Shown here: positions 63,267 to 64,000 of the stretch, one piece after another | Layout of the letters: each line of letters begins with the position of its first letter | Position numbering within the stretch: position 1 is the first letter of the stretch | Source: Tianweitania sediminis | GTDB lineage: Bacteria > Pseudomonadota > Alphaproteobacteria > Rhizobiales > Rhizobiaceae | Reading direction: 5' to 3' | Assembly: GCF_017813335.1 (NCBI RefSeq) | Contig: NZ_JAGIYY010000013.1 | Coordinates: 1-64,000 of the forward strand | DNA length: 64,000 bases | The notes under the pieces: model-generated | The model's database searches: none | What the model was told of the DNA's origin: nothing | What the model saw: the letters and a program-made list of their open reading frames with translations, nothing else | Translations under genes and position numbers: made by a program

Positions 63267-63672
63267 GTCGGGCTCGAAGAGCCTGGATAAGGAAGTAGCC
63301 GCTCAGGGCCGGCGAGAGGCTGGGTTGTACCTCAAGGAGCTGCGCGAGGCTATTGGTCTGTCGCAGCGAGAAATCGCATCCTTAGCTGGCTTTGAGTATT
63401 ACACCTTTGTTTCTCAGATAGAGACTGGAGCTGCGAAGCTCCCTCCGGCGCAGATGAAACGATACGCGGAAATCGTGAAAGCTTCACCGCGGGAGTTCGC
63501 GATTACTCTGTTGCGACATTACGAGCCACACCACTACGAAATGATCTTCACCGATGATCTCGCCAAGAGGATCACGGATCGAGATCGCGACCAACTCGCC
63601 TCTCGTGAGGAAGAGATGGATGCTCTCGCGGCTCGCATTGCGAAGCTAGAATCGGCACTCTCGCAGGGCTAG
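63232..63672 (+). CDS. XRE-family regulator, second of a paralogous pair
   Basis: About 146 residues from a TTG at 63232, preceded by AGAGG, overlapping the first XRE gene by 35 bp; the exact start is uncertain, as no ATG exists in the right place. The core aligns with its neighbour along its full length: LKELREAIGLSQREIASLAG, then FEYYTFVSQIETGAAKLPPAQM, SPREFAITLLRHYEPHHYEMIF and the final coiled coil ARIAKLESALSQG. A tandem duplication is clear. Two proteins with shared coiled coils could form heterodimers. Confidence 0.82.
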   Translation: MPSSKALSPTGKSGSKSLDKEVAAQGRREAGLYLKELREAIGLSQREIASLAGFEYYTFVSQIETGAAKLPPAQMKRYAEIVKASPREFAITLLRHYEPHHYEMIFTDDLAKRITDRDRDQLASREEEMDALAARIAKLESALSQG

Positions 63673-64000
63673 GAGCCGGGCGGCCTACACGCCCACCGGG
63701 CCTCCGCAAATCAGGCGAGCTCATCTTTGGGGAAGGCGCACCTGAGGCATGAGCGCCAGCTAGGCACAGCAGGCGCAAGCAATCAGATGCTCTCCGAAGT
63801 GATTTTTGGCTGCGCCGCTGATGCAGGAGGCATTTGGTCTGCCCCCTTTGATATGGTCACCTCCCAGGTAGGCTATCGAGCCTGAGAGAGGATGTTGGAA
63901 AGCGCTAGCTCGTACAGGCTGCTTCGGCGTCTTATGCGAGCTCGGCGCTCGCTTTTAGGACGAGAGGCGATTGCTCGAACCCAGCGTCTCAGCGCCTACA
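63673..64000. other. Right end of the window, no gene seen
   Basis: Open frames here are short and lack family motifs. No tRNA or terminator with a T-run was recognised. A gene could continue beyond the edge. Confidence 0.35.

Overview
The window is GC-rich and densely coded. It looks like chromosome from an alphaproteobacterium, most likely Hyphomicrobiales (Rhizobiales) of a Phyllobacteriaceae-like kind. The signs are the AztC/AztD zinc proteins with a rhizobial Zur-like box, a TGA-N9-TCA (RirA-type) motif upstream of an iron ABC transporter, several branched-chain-amino-acid-type (Liv) ABC operons, a TRAP transporter and many acyl-CoA enzymes. I cannot name the genus. No rRNA, tRNA or CRISPR array was found.

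Region 1 (1-5110) is a copper block: the 3' part of a Cu(I) P1B ATPase, a small glutaredoxin, then a reductase-MerR-multicopper oxidase operon. A textbook CueR-type promoter with a 19-bp spacer sits in front of the operon. Between the glutaredoxin and this promoter lie three decayed genes (LysR, WrbA, DsbA-like). Region 2 (5110-11300) has an IS5-type transposase remnant, an RND pump with its adaptor but no outer-membrane partner, and about 0.8 kb of unassigned DNA. Region 3 (11296-14440) is a small accessory island: a controller-like XRE protein, a PD-(D/E)XK-like nuclease, and an overlapping trio of ParB-like/DNA methyltransferase, DUF5681 protein and unknown protein.

Region 4 (14900-17900) holds aztC and an AztD-ZinT fusion behind a Zur-like box, without the aztAB transporter genes. 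Region 5 (18090-27300) holds a Crp/Fnr regulator followed by an operon in which two AMP-forming ligase-family genes flank a complete LivGHMKF transporter; the second ligase lacks the usual phosphate-binding loop. Region 6 (27300-35480) is a BASS-like carrier, a MarR regulator and a DctPQM TRAP transporter, divergent from a full-length fused 5-oxoprolinase/hydantoinase. Paired inverted repeats lie in the shared promoter. Region 7 (35490-40840) has small exported proteins and an Fbp-type iron(III) ABC transporter.

Region 8 (40910-58000) is a large acyl-CoA catabolic block: acyl-CoA ligase, SDR, thiolase, an aminoglycoside-phosphotransferase-like kinase overlapping an acyl-CoA dehydrogenase, a tandem double-TetR regulator, a second Liv transporter, a bifunctional FadB/FadJ, and two more acyl-CoA dehydrogenases. 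Kinase + ACAD + SDR + ligase resembles the levulinate/4-hydroxyacid (lva) logic.

Region 9 (58000-64000) is accessory: an XRE regulator with a palindrome over its ribosome site, a Rap1a/Tai-like exported protein, an Arg/Asp/Tyr-rich lipoprotein, a 779-residue acidic DUF4214 surface protein probably exported by a type I system, and two overlapping paralogous XRE regulators divergent from it.
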